Shown one piece after another: positions 56,243 to 64,000 of a stretch of DNA of 64,000 nt. Within the stretch, counting starts at the first letter, position 1, and each line of letters starts with the position of its first letter. The stretch is from Tolypothrix sp. PCC 7910. Its GTDB lineage: Bacteria > Cyanobacteriota > Cyanobacteriia > Cyanobacteriales > Nostocaceae. The stretch lies in the NCBI RefSeq assembly GCF_011769525.1, contig NZ_CP050440.1, positions 1,055,501 to 1,119,500 on the forward strand, in the 5' to 3' direction. The notes under the pieces are model-generated. The model saw only the letters and a program-made list of their open reading frames with translations, searched no databases and was not told the DNA's origin. Made by a program: the position numbers and the translations under genes.

Positions 56243-57646
56243 CTAAGCCTGCATCGTGATCAGCGTGAAGTAAGCTACAGCAATACCTGCCAGAACTAGA
56301 CTAGATCGCATCCCTTGTCGATTTCTCTGAGCAATGGTTGCAACCGCATGAGCAATAAAGCCTGCTGCCATGCCATCGGCGATCGAAAAAGTTAGGGGTG
56401 TAATTAAAATGACTAGGAATGCCGGAATTGCTTCTGCTAAATCATTCCAATTGATCAAACGCACACCACTCATCATTAAGACACCAATCATCAGCGGAAT
56501 AGGAGCAGTAGCAAACGCAGGAATCGCGGCAAATAGGGGCGTGAACAACGTCGAAATGAGAAAGAGTAACCCAACCACGATCGCGACGAATCCACTACGA
56601 CCGCCTTCAAAGATGCCAGAAGCAGCTACTAGATAAGGCATGACAGGAGTACTACCCACGATCGCACCAAAGACGGTTCCGAGTGCGTTGGATAATAAGG
56701 CTTGTTTGGAGCGGTATAGTTCACCGTCGGGCTGGATGCAGTCAATTTGTCGCCCTAACACATTGAAACTCATCGCATCGGATAGGGACATAAATAGCAG
56801 CACAAAAACGACTGCCACAAAATTTCCCAGTTGCGACCAGGTGAGATATTGTACTCCAACGATCGCTTGTCCAATCAAGTCTTGAGGCAACTGGGGCAGG
56901 GCAAGAATGCCTTTAGGAAGGGGTGCAACTCCTGTCAGCCAACCGAGCGCAGCAGTGCTAAAAATCACAAATAGGAATGCGCCTTTGACCTTCCTCACCG
57001 TGAGCAGTGTCGTCAATAAAATCCCAAAAATTGCAATCAGTGTAGCAGGCTGTTTCAGTGTTCCTAGACTAGTCAGCGTGGCAGTATTGGCGATGATAAT
57101 CCCTGCACCGACCTGAAGAGAAGCTACTTTTCCCGACAGCGCAATATATGAGAGAAACAGACCCAAGCCAATCACCATCGCCTGTTTTAGCGAATTGGGA
57201 ATGGCATTATACAGTTGGCGACGGAGTGGACTGACAGACAAAGCTGTGAAGAGAATTCCCTCAACTAGGACAGCGGTTAGTGCCAATCGCCAATTCATTC
57301 CCATGCCTAGCACGATAGAGAAGGTAAATAGTGCAGCGGCTCCAGTCGCTGATCCCAAGACAAAAGGATAGTTAGTTAGTAGTCCAATTAGGAAGCTAGA
57401 TACCGCAGCACAAAGAGCAAGTGCCACCAAAATTTGCTCAAATAAATCTCCAGCCTGCTGTAGAAATATCGCATTTCCTAAAATATGAGCATTCACGACC
57501 AGAATCGGAGCCGTCGTCATAAAGATAGTAAAACCAGCTAGTAATTCTGTGCGGAAGTTCGTTCCCAACTGTTTAAACCGGAAGAATTGACTAATGCGAT
57601 CGCGCCAGGATAGGGGCTTGGAAAACGGGATTGCTTGTCTGTTCAT
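56243..57646 (-). CDS. NCS2-family purine/pyrimidine permease (AzgA/GhxP-like)
   Basis: 467 residues and about 12-14 hydrophobic helices. GTNFRTELLAGFTIFMTTAPILVVN near the start is the signature of the AzgA-type branch (NTEILAGLTTFLTMAYI in relatives), and GSATGAAALFTFSI plus a late SLSDAMSFNVLGRQ (helix 8 region) fit nucleobase:cation symporters. It probably imports adenine, guanine or hypoxanthine at the inner membrane. Asp substitution for the more usual Thr/Glu in SDAM is noted, so the exact substrate is open. It stands alone; no purine-metabolism genes are near. Confidence 0.88.
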   Translation of the reverse strand: MNRQAIPFSKPLSWRDRISQFFRFKQLGTNFRTELLAGFTIFMTTAPILVVNAHILGNAIFLQQAGDLFEQILVALALCAAVSSFLIGLLTNYPFVLGSATGAAALFTFSIVLGMGMNWRLALTAVLVEGILFTALSVSPLRRQLYNAIPNSLKQAMVIGLGLFLSYIALSGKVASLQVGAGIIIANTATLTSLGTLKQPATLIAIFGILLTTLLTVRKVKGAFLFVIFSTAALGWLTGVAPLPKGILALPQLPQDLIGQAIVGVQYLTWSQLGNFVAVVFVLLFMSLSDAMSFNVLGRQIDCIQPDGELYRSKQALLSNALGTVFGAIVGSTPVMPYLVAASGIFEGGRSGFVAIVVGLLFLISTLFTPLFAAIPAFATAPIPLMIGVLMMSGVRLINWNDLAEAIPAFLVILITPLTFSIADGMAAGFIAHAVATIAQRNRQGMRSSLVLAGIAVAYFTLITMQA

Positions 57647-57905
57647 AGAGTATTGAAGGGTTGGTGTAATGCCAAGCTGCTGCCTGACTTATGAACCGAT
57701 GTAATTTTGATAAATGCTAATCAGTTTGATGCCAATTTCTTCAGTCTTGTAAGCTGAGCAGAAACACACAAGAGATATTTGCAGCGATATGAAAAATCTA
57801 GATTTGCTGTTGTAAGCGAAGATTTATAACTTGTTTGAAGCTTCTCTTAATCGTTGAATTTAGATATTTTTGTGATTTAAAGAATCTTGATTTTCCAAAT
57901 ATCAT

Positions 57906-57937
57906 AGGTTGGGTGTAGGCTTTGCGTAACCCAACCT
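57906..57937. repeat. short interspersed inverted repeat
   Basis: AGGTTGGGT ... ACCCAACCT, 14-base loop containing CTTTGCGT. A common cyanobacterial palindrome. The remainder of 57647-58085 is AT-rich and shows nothing more. Confidence 0.6.
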
Positions 57938-58085
57938 ACGCTTGTATTTCGATAAGCGGAGCTTAATACAAAAGGCATATCGCCCTAAGACTGTTTCTAC
58001 AAAAATAGCAATCGCTGGACTTTCAAGACAGTTTTACAAGGAGTGCGATCACACTTAAATCTTATTGAGAATGAAATGAGGTTGC

Positions 58086-58316
58086 TTAGTGACATCCAAC
58101 TACTGTTTGACCGCTTCTCCAAGAAAGTGCATTTCTAAATGCACAACAAGCCTGACAATTAAAACGACCCTTTATAGGTCTGTCACTACCCATGTAATCA
58201 CCTATTAAGCTGTTATTTACACTTCCACAGCCAGAGGGATATATTCCTCTGGTTTGAGAAAGGTTTGTCATATTGATATTTCTCAAGATTGGTTGAGCTT
58301 AAATTGGTAGTTTCAT
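58086..58316 (-). pseudogene. RiPP-like precursor peptide with a nonsense codon in the leader
   Basis: Preceded by an excellent ribosome site (CAGGAGAAAAAGTT), ATG 58316 opens MKLPI, then TAA where the paralogue at 58744 has CAA (Gln), then in frame AQPILRNINMTNLSQTRGIY and a C-terminal part with GCGSVNN, CQACCAF and a final VVGCH. Without the stop it would be a 76-residue peptide: short leader, Gly/Ser/Asn- and Cys-rich core. A single C-to-T change explains the stop. Restart at TTG 58286 or ATG (MTNLSQ) is possible. The shared leader, size and nearby PatA/PatG-type protease point to a precursor, but the modification class is unknown. Confidence 0.6.
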
Positions 58317-58579
58317 AACTTTTTCTCCTGATTTGAGAATTGATTGATTGTGAATACGACTTACAGTTCGGAAAATTCCTCTAGTTTTTGATTCCCCATA
58401 ATCTCAGCAATTCTGAGAAGAAATAAGTTGCTCTCAGAATTGCTGACTAAGGGGCAAAACTAGCCGATTGGAGTTTTAGATTGTATTTCTCTCAAATGAG
58501 AAATGTTATATCTCCATCAGCAGAGAAATGAGTAGTTAATACTTTCACCAATGAGGAAAATATTCATTTACTTCGAGTC

Positions 58580-58744
58580 TCATTCCGTCCCCGCAAGCTT
58601 GCCTGCAATGTGACATGCTGTACGTTCGGGTTCGGGCATAAGATCGCAAAGGTTAATTCCAAATATGGCGGCGTTAACCAGGTTCTGCATATGTGCTGTG
58701 CTAACACCACGCTTGATTGGTTGTGCTTGAATTGGAAGTTTCAT
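58580..58744 (-). CDS. RiPP-like precursor peptide
   Basis: 54 residues, too short for routine gene calling. AAGGAGAAATACTC precedes the ATG. The peptide begins MKLPIQAQPIKRGVSTAHMQ, continues NLVNAAIFGINLCDLMPEP and ends ERTACHIAGKLAGTE. The first ten residues match the upstream-strand paralogue 264 bp away (MKLPI-x-AQPI), and AQPI.R recalls the QPVIR element of cyanobactin leaders. Two Cys occur in the second half. It lies 290 bp downstream of the PatA/PatG-type protease and in the same direction. Whether the C-terminus is a core peptide or a worn-down one is unclear. Confidence 0.6.
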   Translation of the reverse strand: MKLPIQAQPIKRGVSTAHMQNLVNAAIFGINLCDLMPEPERTACHIAGKLAGTE

Positions 58745-58799
58745 GAGTATTTCTCCTTAGTTTTCATTTTGAGTGTTCACCCTGCGAGGTACGAGCAGG

Positions 58800-58935
58800 A
58801 AAATCCCTCCCTCACAGATCGAGTATTGTCTTACAACCGGCAGACGCAGCCAGGAAGAATGGAATTACAAGTCGCTAACCCGCCGTTTTGACAACAGAGA
58901 GCGCATTGTAACTGAAAGTTTTGTGAGGGATTGAC
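58800..58935. repeat. possible small element with inverted ends
   Basis: AATCCCTCCCTCACA (about 58802-58816) and TGTGAGGGATT (about 58922-58932) are imperfect inverted copies enclosing ~105 bp between the precursor gene and the protease. No frame inside. Weak evidence. Confidence 0.3.
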
Positions 58936-58942
58936 CCCCATC

Positions 58943-59029
58943 ATGTCTAAAATTTTCGCCGTGTTGGCTTTTCTGATTATCGGTGGAGTTTGTATGGGCA
59001 GTAGCATAATTGACTATTCCTACTATTAG
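58943..59029 (+). CDS. possible 28-residue hydrophobic peptide
   Basis: MSKIFAVLAFLIIGG, then VCMGSSIIDYSYY. One hydrophobic helix with a Cys resembling a lipobox region, convergent with and 6 bp from the protease stop. A TTGAGGGATTGACCCCC stretch gives no clear ribosome site. Could be a small membrane peptide or chance. Confidence 0.2.
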   Translation: MSKIFAVLAFLIIGGVCMGSSIIDYSYY

Positions 59030-59035
59030 GTTTTA

Positions 59036-60946
59036 TTAGGTAGCTATAGACCAGGATCGCAGTTCACCAATCGTGACTGGAATTACGTCGCTGACATCGA
59101 CCGTGAATCGATAGACTCTTCCAGATCGTCGATTATCTTCTAGGTTGAAGAACTGTAGCTTCACATCGTAGCAATCTGAATCAGGGCGACAAATGGGACT
59201 CTTCTCTACCGTAATGCTGTCTAGTCCAAGATCGCCTGTCGCTGCATCAGCCATCAATGTTGCCGCCTGGAAGGCATTGGTCGCCGAGAAGTTGAGCGCC
59301 CGTTCCTGTGGGGTAATGCCCAGGTTACGGTATTCGTAATAGATACGTTCAAGATACTCTCGCAGCTTACGTGTCACATCCTCCTGCGATGCTGTCGGTG
59401 TAGCTTGCATCAACGAGTCGATTAAGGCTGGAACCGTCCAACTGGCCATGCCTCGCACTTGCGGGATAATGGCGGGAACGGTTTGACCGGACATCAACCT
59501 AACACTGCCTCCGATATACCCTGGAACTGATACCCGCTGGATGTGATTGTCCGCCAAAAATTCACGAAGCCGATCATAAGTTAAAGAGGCATAGGGACCC
59601 GCAGGCAAGATCGCATAGATTGGTGTAGCATCAAGATTCAGCGTCCAAATCAGCGATTGTGCTTCCCAAGGGTTTTGCTCCAGATAGTCCAGCAGATTAA
59701 TCCCCGCAGGTATGGCTTGGGTAAAAGAATCTTGACGGGCTTGAGTCCCGAAATCATAATTTAACTCTCCTAAAGCATAAACTAACTGAATTTGCTTGCT
59801 ACCACTACAAGAAGCACACTCAGACGGAGCTACTGAAGAATTTGCTTGGTTGCTAGCAGTAATCATCATTGGGGTTGCTTTCATTGGCATAGTTGTTGAT
59901 TGATTCATTTCCGCAGCCTGAACACCAATGGCTGAAGACTGGGGAATGGGTTGTTTCAAATCAAATTCAATCACTTCACTCGGTTGCAGTTGTGCGATCG
60001 CATTGTCAACTTCAGTAGGTTGCATCATGATTTCATCTAGTTTGTGGTTTGTCATGGGTTGAAGTTTTCCTTTGGTAATGAGGGCGTATGCTCCAGAAAT
60101 ATTCAAGCTACCAACCAGACAGCGACGGCTATCTGACCCTTTCGACAGGTTGCAAGGTAAGGCACTTTGGAGAATCGCATCACGGATAGCATGAGGATTG
60201 AGCTTTTCCCCTCGTTGCAGTTGAATACTTAACAACAGAGCCGCAATACTCGATACGATGGGAGTCGCAAAGCTTGTTCCCGTTTTAACCGCAGTCCCAT
60301 CCCCAGGGACAGCACCCAAAATGTTTTCACCGAGAGCGAGAATCCCTTGGTTTTGGTAAGCCTGACCCCAATTACTAAATCCAATGGGATTGCCTTGGGC
60401 ATCCATTGCCCCTACTGCCAGTACCGACTCAAGGGCAGCCGGAACATGGAGACAATCACAGCCATCGTTACCCGCAGCAGCCACAATCAAAACGTTATGT
60501 TCTTGGCACAATCGAACCGCATTCGCCAGTAATGTATCAGATTCAGCCGATGCAGCCAACTGACCACCACTAATGTTGATCACATTGGCTCCTCGCTCGA
60601 CGGCTTGCGTAATTGCCCGTGCAAGGTCTATTTGGGAACAAGGTGCAAGTCTTCCTTCTTTCCCATCAGTAAATACAGGTACAATTAAGCCTCGACAATG
60701 AGGTGCAATACCACGAACAGCACTGTTATGTTGACCAAAGATGATGCTAGCAACATGAGTTCCATGCTGGGATGCAAAACCTCGATCTGGGATACCAGAA
60801 ACTAAGGTTGGAAGCTGAGTTAGATTAGCTCCGTCAAAGCAGGGGTGAGATTGGTCAACGGGCCCGTCAAGTACAGCAATGCATATATTAGGATGACCAC
60901 CAACCTTGTCATCAGCAAAATTATTTATGTTAATCTCTAACATCAT
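59036..60946 (-). CDS. PatA/PatG-family subtilisin-like protease
   Basis: 636 residues. The N-terminal subtilase domain (~15-290) has catalytic Asp in IAVLDGPVDQSHP, His in ASQHGTHVASIIFG and Ser in KTGTSFATPIVSS, with AAAGNDG as the oxyanion region. A Met/Gln/Ser-rich linker (~310-380) and a CASCSG motif precede a second domain (~385-636) with YALGELNYDFG, VRGMASWTVPALID and RALNFSATNAFQA, characteristic of cyanobactin-maturation proteases. Such enzymes cut leader or follower from RiPP precursors; the two MKLPI peptides downstream are candidate substrates. No YcaO cyclodehydratase, prenyltransferase or PatG macrocyclase is visible, so the pathway is incomplete here or of another type. Confidence 0.85.
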   Translation of the reverse strand: MMLEININNFADDKVGGHPNICIAVLDGPVDQSHPCFDGANLTQLPTLVSGIPDRGFASQHGTHVASIIFGQHNSAVRGIAPHCRGLIVPVFTDGKEGRLAPCSQIDLARAITQAVERGANVINISGGQLAASAESDTLLANAVRLCQEHNVLIVAAAGNDGCDCLHVPAALESVLAVGAMDAQGNPIGFSNWGQAYQNQGILALGENILGAVPGDGTAVKTGTSFATPIVSSIAALLLSIQLQRGEKLNPHAIRDAILQSALPCNLSKGSDSRRCLVGSLNISGAYALITKGKLQPMTNHKLDEIMMQPTEVDNAIAQLQPSEVIEFDLKQPIPQSSAIGVQAAEMNQSTTMPMKATPMMITASNQANSSVAPSECASCSGSKQIQLVYALGELNYDFGTQARQDSFTQAIPAGINLLDYLEQNPWEAQSLIWTLNLDATPIYAILPAGPYASLTYDRLREFLADNHIQRVSVPGYIGGSVRLMSGQTVPAIIPQVRGMASWTVPALIDSLMQATPTASQEDVTRKLREYLERIYYEYRNLGITPQERALNFSATNAFQAATLMADAATGDLGLDSITVEKSPICRPDSDCYDVKLQFFNLEDNRRSGRVYRFTVDVSDVIPVTIGELRSWSIAT

Positions 60947-60972
60947 TGCGAGTCCTTATATAGTTGCCAGCA

Positions 60973-61053
60973 TCATAGGTGGATCGCTGTGCCGCAAGCC
61001 GGGCAATTTTGCAATGCATCATCGGTAAACAGGCTACAACTAGGGCAACGCAT
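60973..61053 (-). CDS. zinc-ribbon fragment or microprotein
   Basis: 26 residues, MRCPSCSLFTDDALQNCPAC then GTAIHL. Two CPxC knuckles ten residues apart form a minimal zinc ribbon. The frame is open upstream (SAIRGIVQF) into the inverted repeat at 61071, so this may be the tail of a larger protein cut by the IS4-like element. It starts 107 bp upstream of the protease in the same direction. Confidence 0.4.
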   Translation of the reverse strand: MRCPSCSLFTDDALQNCPACGTAIHL

Positions 61054-61070
61054 AAACTGGACAATACCCC

Positions 61071-62785
61071 GAATGGCACTAAGAAAAGCTATAAGCTATG
61101 TAGAATAAGCAGCACAGCTTTTAACGCTCTTAAACATGGAAGGATAGCTCAGGAGATTGTGCTTGATGCAGAGTGCAAGAGTTGCGTTCACGAAGTGTGC
61201 CGCAGGTATCGATTTGTTGAGAGAGCTTTTTGGGATATTGTACCGACCCATAGTGCGATCGCCCCGTGGTCGATTACGAAACAAGTATGTAGGGGTGGGC
61301 AAAAATTTTTGTAGGTAGAAAAAGCTTACTCGTTCATGAAATACTTTCTTTGATACAAGTAAGCCAATAGCATAACTACTACTGTGACACTAAGAGTACA
61401 AATTCTCAAGGATAAATTGAGTCAAAGTTTAGGACTGCCTTTTCAAGAATTATTGCCAGAATCTGCAATTAAACAAGCAATTTCGGAGTTGAAAATTAAA
61501 TATAAAAAGCGATTATTTGACCCAATAATAACGTTGTGGGCATTTTTATCGCAAGTACTGGACACTGACAAAAGTTGCCACAATGCTGTGAGTAAAATAA
61601 TTGCACATCTAGCAGAAGAAGAGGTAGAGATTCCTTCAAGTGATACAAGTGGATACTGCCAAGCCAGAGCAAGGCTTCCAGAGAAATTATTAGAAAAACT
61701 GTTCAACTCCTCAGCAAAAAATCTAGAAGAGCAAATGACAGAAGACCATTTATGGTATGGCCGCAACATCAAAGTAATAGATGGGTCAACAGTGTCTATG
61801 CCGGACACAGTAGAAAACCAAAAAGAATATCCTCAACCAAGTAGTCAAAAGCCCGGATGTGGGTTTCCAATTGCCAAAATCGGTGTGATATTCAGTTTAG
61901 TGACGGGAGCCGCCGTTGCTTTGTGCATAGATGTTCTGAACACTCATGATATTAAATTAGCAAGAAAACTGTACAGTTTTCTTAAACCCAATGATGTCCT
62001 GTTAGGTGATAGAGCTTTTTGCGCTTATGCTGATATAGTTACTATTACAAAACTTGGTTGTGACGCTGTATTCCGTAAGCATCAATCTCGCACAACCACT
62101 ATGCGAAAAGGTAAAATTGTTGGTGATTGTGACAAGCTTGTTACTTGGCATAAACCTAAAAGATGCCCCAAGGGATTAAGTAAAGATGAATTTGATGCTT
62201 TACCTCAAAGTATAACTGTGCGAGAGATTTACTATTACATTGTTATTCCTGGTTTTCGCACAGCACGGGTTAGCTTAATTACTACTCTTTTAGATAAATC
62301 AACTTATTCTACTTTAGAAGTTATTGGACTTTACGGCAAACGCTGGGATGTTGAACTTGATTTAAGACATTTAAAAACTACTTTGGGTATGGATATTCTC
62401 CGATGTAAAACACCCTCAATGGTACGTAAAGAAATTCATGTTTATTTACTCGCTTACAATCTACTTCGTAGTTTAATGTGGCAGGCTGGGACTACTTACA
62501 ATACTCCTCCCTTACGTTTATCATTGCAGGGTACTCGTCATCATTTAATTAATTTTATTGATAAATTAGAGGCGGTTACTCTTCAAAAACGTCGGCGAAT
62601 TTACCGCACTTTGCTAAAAGTTATTGTTCACAAACCAGTTCCTGACCGCCCCGCCAGAACTGAGCCACGCGCCAGAAAACGTCGTCCGAAAGCTTACCCT
62701 TCAATGACCAAGCCCCGGCATGAATTACGTAAACAATTACAAACTGCTTAATTGGTAAGCTTTACAGCTTTTCTTAGTGCCATTC
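61071..62785 (+). mobile_element. IS4-like insertion element
   Basis: Left GAATGGCACTAAGAAAAGCT (61071-61090) is inverted at the right end as AGCTTTTCTTAGTGCCATTC (62766-62785), 20 of 20 bases. It encloses a full transposase. No target duplication is evident. The ~290 bp leader before the transposase is long for this family; a shorter alternative boundary (AAAGCTTAC near 61323 and GTAAGCTTT near 62755) is possible. Confidence 0.75.
61384..62751 (+). CDS. IS4-family transposase
   Basis: 455 residues, intact. DDE catalytic residues appear in KVIDGSTVSMPDT (first Asp), VLLGDRAFCAY (second Asp) and LYGKRWDVELDLRHLKTTL (Glu in the Y-x2-R-W-x-VE-x6-K motif typical of IS4). The N-terminal helical domain includes SDTSGYCQARARLP. 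The Arg/Lys/Pro-rich C-terminus ends KPRHELRKQLQTA. It starts with GTG at the position given; the first methionine-like codon fits TLRVQIL onset. It moves by cut-and-paste. Being complete and bounded by perfect repeats, it may be active. Confidence 0.93.
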   Translation: MTLRVQILKDKLSQSLGLPFQELLPESAIKQAISELKIKYKKRLFDPIITLWAFLSQVLDTDKSCHNAVSKIIAHLAEEEVEIPSSDTSGYCQARARLPEKLLEKLFNSSAKNLEEQMTEDHLWYGRNIKVIDGSTVSMPDTVENQKEYPQPSSQKPGCGFPIAKIGVIFSLVTGAAVALCIDVLNTHDIKLARKLYSFLKPNDVLLGDRAFCAYADIVTITKLGCDAVFRKHQSRTTTMRKGKIVGDCDKLVTWHKPKRCPKGLSKDEFDALPQSITVREIYYYIVIPGFRTARVSLITTLLDKSTYSTLEVIGLYGKRWDVELDLRHLKTTLGMDILRCKTPSMVRKEIHVYLLAYNLLRSLMWQAGTTYNTPPLRLSLQGTRHHLINFIDKLEAVTLQKRRRIYRTLLKVIVHKPVPDRPARTEPRARKRRPKAYPSMTKPRHELRKQLQTA

Positions 62786-62804
62786 CGCTCTAAGGCATTG
62801 ACAG

Positions 62805-63029
62805 TTGCAGAAAATTTGTAGGTTCACTATCGATGATGAGCGCACTGAATACGAAGGGCAAACTCTGCGTGAGCATATTGGTTTACCTCGTCCTGTCAAT
62901 CAGTTCACCGCAAATGCAGCTGCTCGAGAATTAGTCAGTCTGTACCGTGATCGCTTTTCCACGATTGGATTATTTGAAAATATTCTTTATCCGCAAATTC
63001 CTGAAACTCTCAAAACTCTGCGCGCCTAT
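62805..63029 (+). pseudogene. HAD-family hydrolase fragment (phosphoglycolate-phosphatase-like)
   Basis: The frame includes LREHIGLPRPVNQFTANAAA, then LVSLYRDRFSTIGLFENILY and PQIPETLKTLRAYA, matching the cap domain of Gph-type HAD hydrolases (YRxRF...GL.EN.LYPG.PE.L..L). The catalytic DxDGT N-terminus is missing, likely removed at or before the IS4 insertion, and the frame ends abruptly in the EamA fragment. Confidence 0.65.
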
Positions 63030-63200
63030 GCCCAGAACAGCGATCGCTGCCAAACCGAGCCTTAGAGTCATGGGTTCTTGGAGTAAGGGGATGGCGACAA
63101 GTGCTGCCAGCATCGGCACACTCAGTTGTACCACCGCTGCCTGCGTTACTTGCAAGCCTGGTAAGGCATGATACCAAATGGCATAGCCCATCCCGGATGC
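63015..63200 (-). pseudogene. EamA/DMT transporter fragment
   Basis: Minus strand: MGYAIWYHALPGLQVTQAAV, then VQLSVPMLAALVAIPLLQEP and MTLRLGLAAIAVLGIGA, which is the last two or three helices of an EamA-type drug/metabolite transporter. No start or upstream helices. It abuts the HAD fragment in convergent orientation, so the two truncated genes were joined by a deletion or rearrangement. Confidence 0.7.
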
Positions 63201-63438
63201 ATCGCTCCAGCGGCGATCGCAAAGCAGGCCGCATAGGCAATTCATGCAACCGTCGCCGTAAATTGGCTTTTGCATCCTTATCTGTTCCCTCTGGTATAAC
63301 TTCCGCCTTTTATATATACTGCCTTGATTGTGAAAAATGTGATTATTAGCTGTAGATGTTGGTTCAAAACGGGAGTCAATAATAAATCATTTCCCACCCA
63401 TACATACAGATTTATAAACTTTTGCTAAAAAATACTTG

Positions 63439-63468
63439 GGTAGGGGCGTGCAACTGTACGCCCCTACC
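63439..63468. repeat. REP-like hairpin
   Basis: GGTAGGGGCGT-GCAACTGT-ACGCCCCTACC, perfect 11-bp stem, related to the GTAGGGGCACGG class. Possibly also a terminator for the convergent small gene. Confidence 0.65.
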
Positions 63469-63537
63469 TGTTTAGTTTATTAAGCGGAAAAAAGCTGTAA
63501 TTTTTGACCGTTATTTAGCAAAGCGTAAATTTAATTA

Positions 63538-63867
63538 CTACCACCAAATACGATTGCCGTTTTCGTCAACTCTTGCTTGTCGAATTACATCAGAAATTTC
63601 TTCAGCGTCTTTAACATGGTGAAGTGCTTTCTTTTCACCATTTGGTTCATCAACAACGAAGTAAGTAGGAACTTTAATGTGATCGCCTGTAATGTCTGGT
63701 GAATCTACAGCAACTTGTTGAGCCTTCTCTTCCACTGACTGAGGTTCGTCAGCAATTCTATCTCCAGGATTGGCTGTTAAGTTTCTTTCTTTTACATTGG
63801 GCTCGTCTTGGGCATGCCAATCTTCGCTTACTGGTTGTTTAATCTGCTCGTTTGGTTCATTAGTCAT
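63538..63867 (-). CDS. small conserved cyanobacterial protein of unknown function
   Basis: 109 residues. The first ~65 are acidic and disordered (NEPNEQIKQPVSEDWHAQDE), the rest forms a compact segment with YFVVDEPNGEKKALHHVKDA and ends VDENGNRIWW. No catalytic motif, signal peptide or membrane helix. The Glu/Asp/Gln-rich composition resembles stress-related hydrophilic proteins; function unknown. A short AT-rich upstream region follows to the window edge, with nothing else seen. Confidence 0.75.
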   Translation of the reverse strand: MTNEPNEQIKQPVSEDWHAQDEPNVKERNLTANPGDRIADEPQSVEEKAQQVAVDSPDITGDHIKVPTYFVVDEPNGEKKALHHVKDAEEISDVIRQARVDENGNRIWW

Positions 63868-64000
63868 AACTATTGCGGTGATTTAAAACTATGCATTTAC
63901 TAACATCAATTTAGAGAATAAAATGCCTCAAGAGTTCTTTCTCTAGAGAGAGTTTGAGAATATTAATTTAAGGCAGATGTCTGAAGTTATATATTCATCA

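Noticed and set aside
60979-61314. Plus-strand 111-residue frame spanning the left end of the IS4-like element
   Set aside because: It crosses the inverted repeat, has no protein-like conservation and opposes the zinc-ribbon frame.

Overview
The window comes from a filamentous, probably heterocyst-forming cyanobacterium (Nostocales type). The signs are frequent GCGATCGC (HIP1) octamers, many short interspersed palindromes and heptamer arrays, remnants of IS1, ISKra4, IS630 and IS4 type elements, and cyanobacterial gene families (FAAL, PatA/PatG protease, caspase/WD40 STAND proteins, Rieske oxygenase relatives). Most of it is AT-rich; the katG region looks clearly more GC-rich by eye. It is an accessory region: secondary metabolism, signalling, a possible conflict system, and decaying genes. 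No rRNA or tRNA gene was seen.

Layout. 0-1.5 kb: the 3' end of an unknown gene, then three diverged copies of a non-coding unit of about 180-220 bp with conserved hairpins. 1.5-9.5 kb (minus): an IS1 remnant and two single-module NRPS genes, the upstream one C-A-PCP-TE and the downstream one C-A-PCP. 10-14.3 kb: a seven-PAS hybrid histidine kinase. 14.4-15.6 kb: a RAYT (REP-associated tyrosine transposase) gene between near-identical arrays of REP palindromes, with a REP copy inside its own reading frame.

15.7-32 kb is the most coherent system. It holds a VOC protein, a secreted protein, a cupin, a REC-PAS-kinase, a lone receiver, a COQ4-like protein, a fatty acyl-AMP ligase (FAAL), two membrane desaturases, an acyl carrier protein, a CFA-synthase-like methyltransferase, a lipocalin-like protein, an alpha/beta hydrolase, a flavin monooxygenase, and an OmpR-type regulator with receiver, winged helix, Hpt, receivers and degenerate GGDEF. 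Six transcription units here carry, in the same orientation and 40-67 bp before the start codon, a direct repeat TTCTCCCC-N3-TTCTCCCC followed by GAT and, in three of them, TAATCTA(T/A)AAA. This looks like a dedicated PhoB/RcaC-style regulon controlling tailored acyl-lipid synthesis; the regulator at 29.7-32 kb is the obvious candidate activator.

32.5-41.6 kb: katG, a mercuric-reductase-like flavoprotein, a broken methyltransferase, a YdeP/FdhF-type molybdoenzyme, aspartoacylase and a divergent LysR regulator. 41.8-48.2 kb: a two-partner-secretion adhesin with an unusual helical insert, an IS630 remnant, an unknown protein, and a Rieske oxygenase that has lost its Rieske cluster. 48.7-55.8 kb: a membrane-anchored helical protein and a small partner, divergent from a 1670-residue caspase-STAND-coiled-coil-WD40 protein with 16 nearly identical WD repeats, an NLR-like candidate conflict system. 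56-61 kb: a purine permease, then two unlisted RiPP-like precursor genes sharing the leader MKLPI(Q)AQPI (one with a nonsense codon) and a PatA/PatG-type protease. 61-63.9 kb: an IS4-like element, fragments of a HAD hydrolase and an EamA transporter, and a small conserved cyanobacterial protein.
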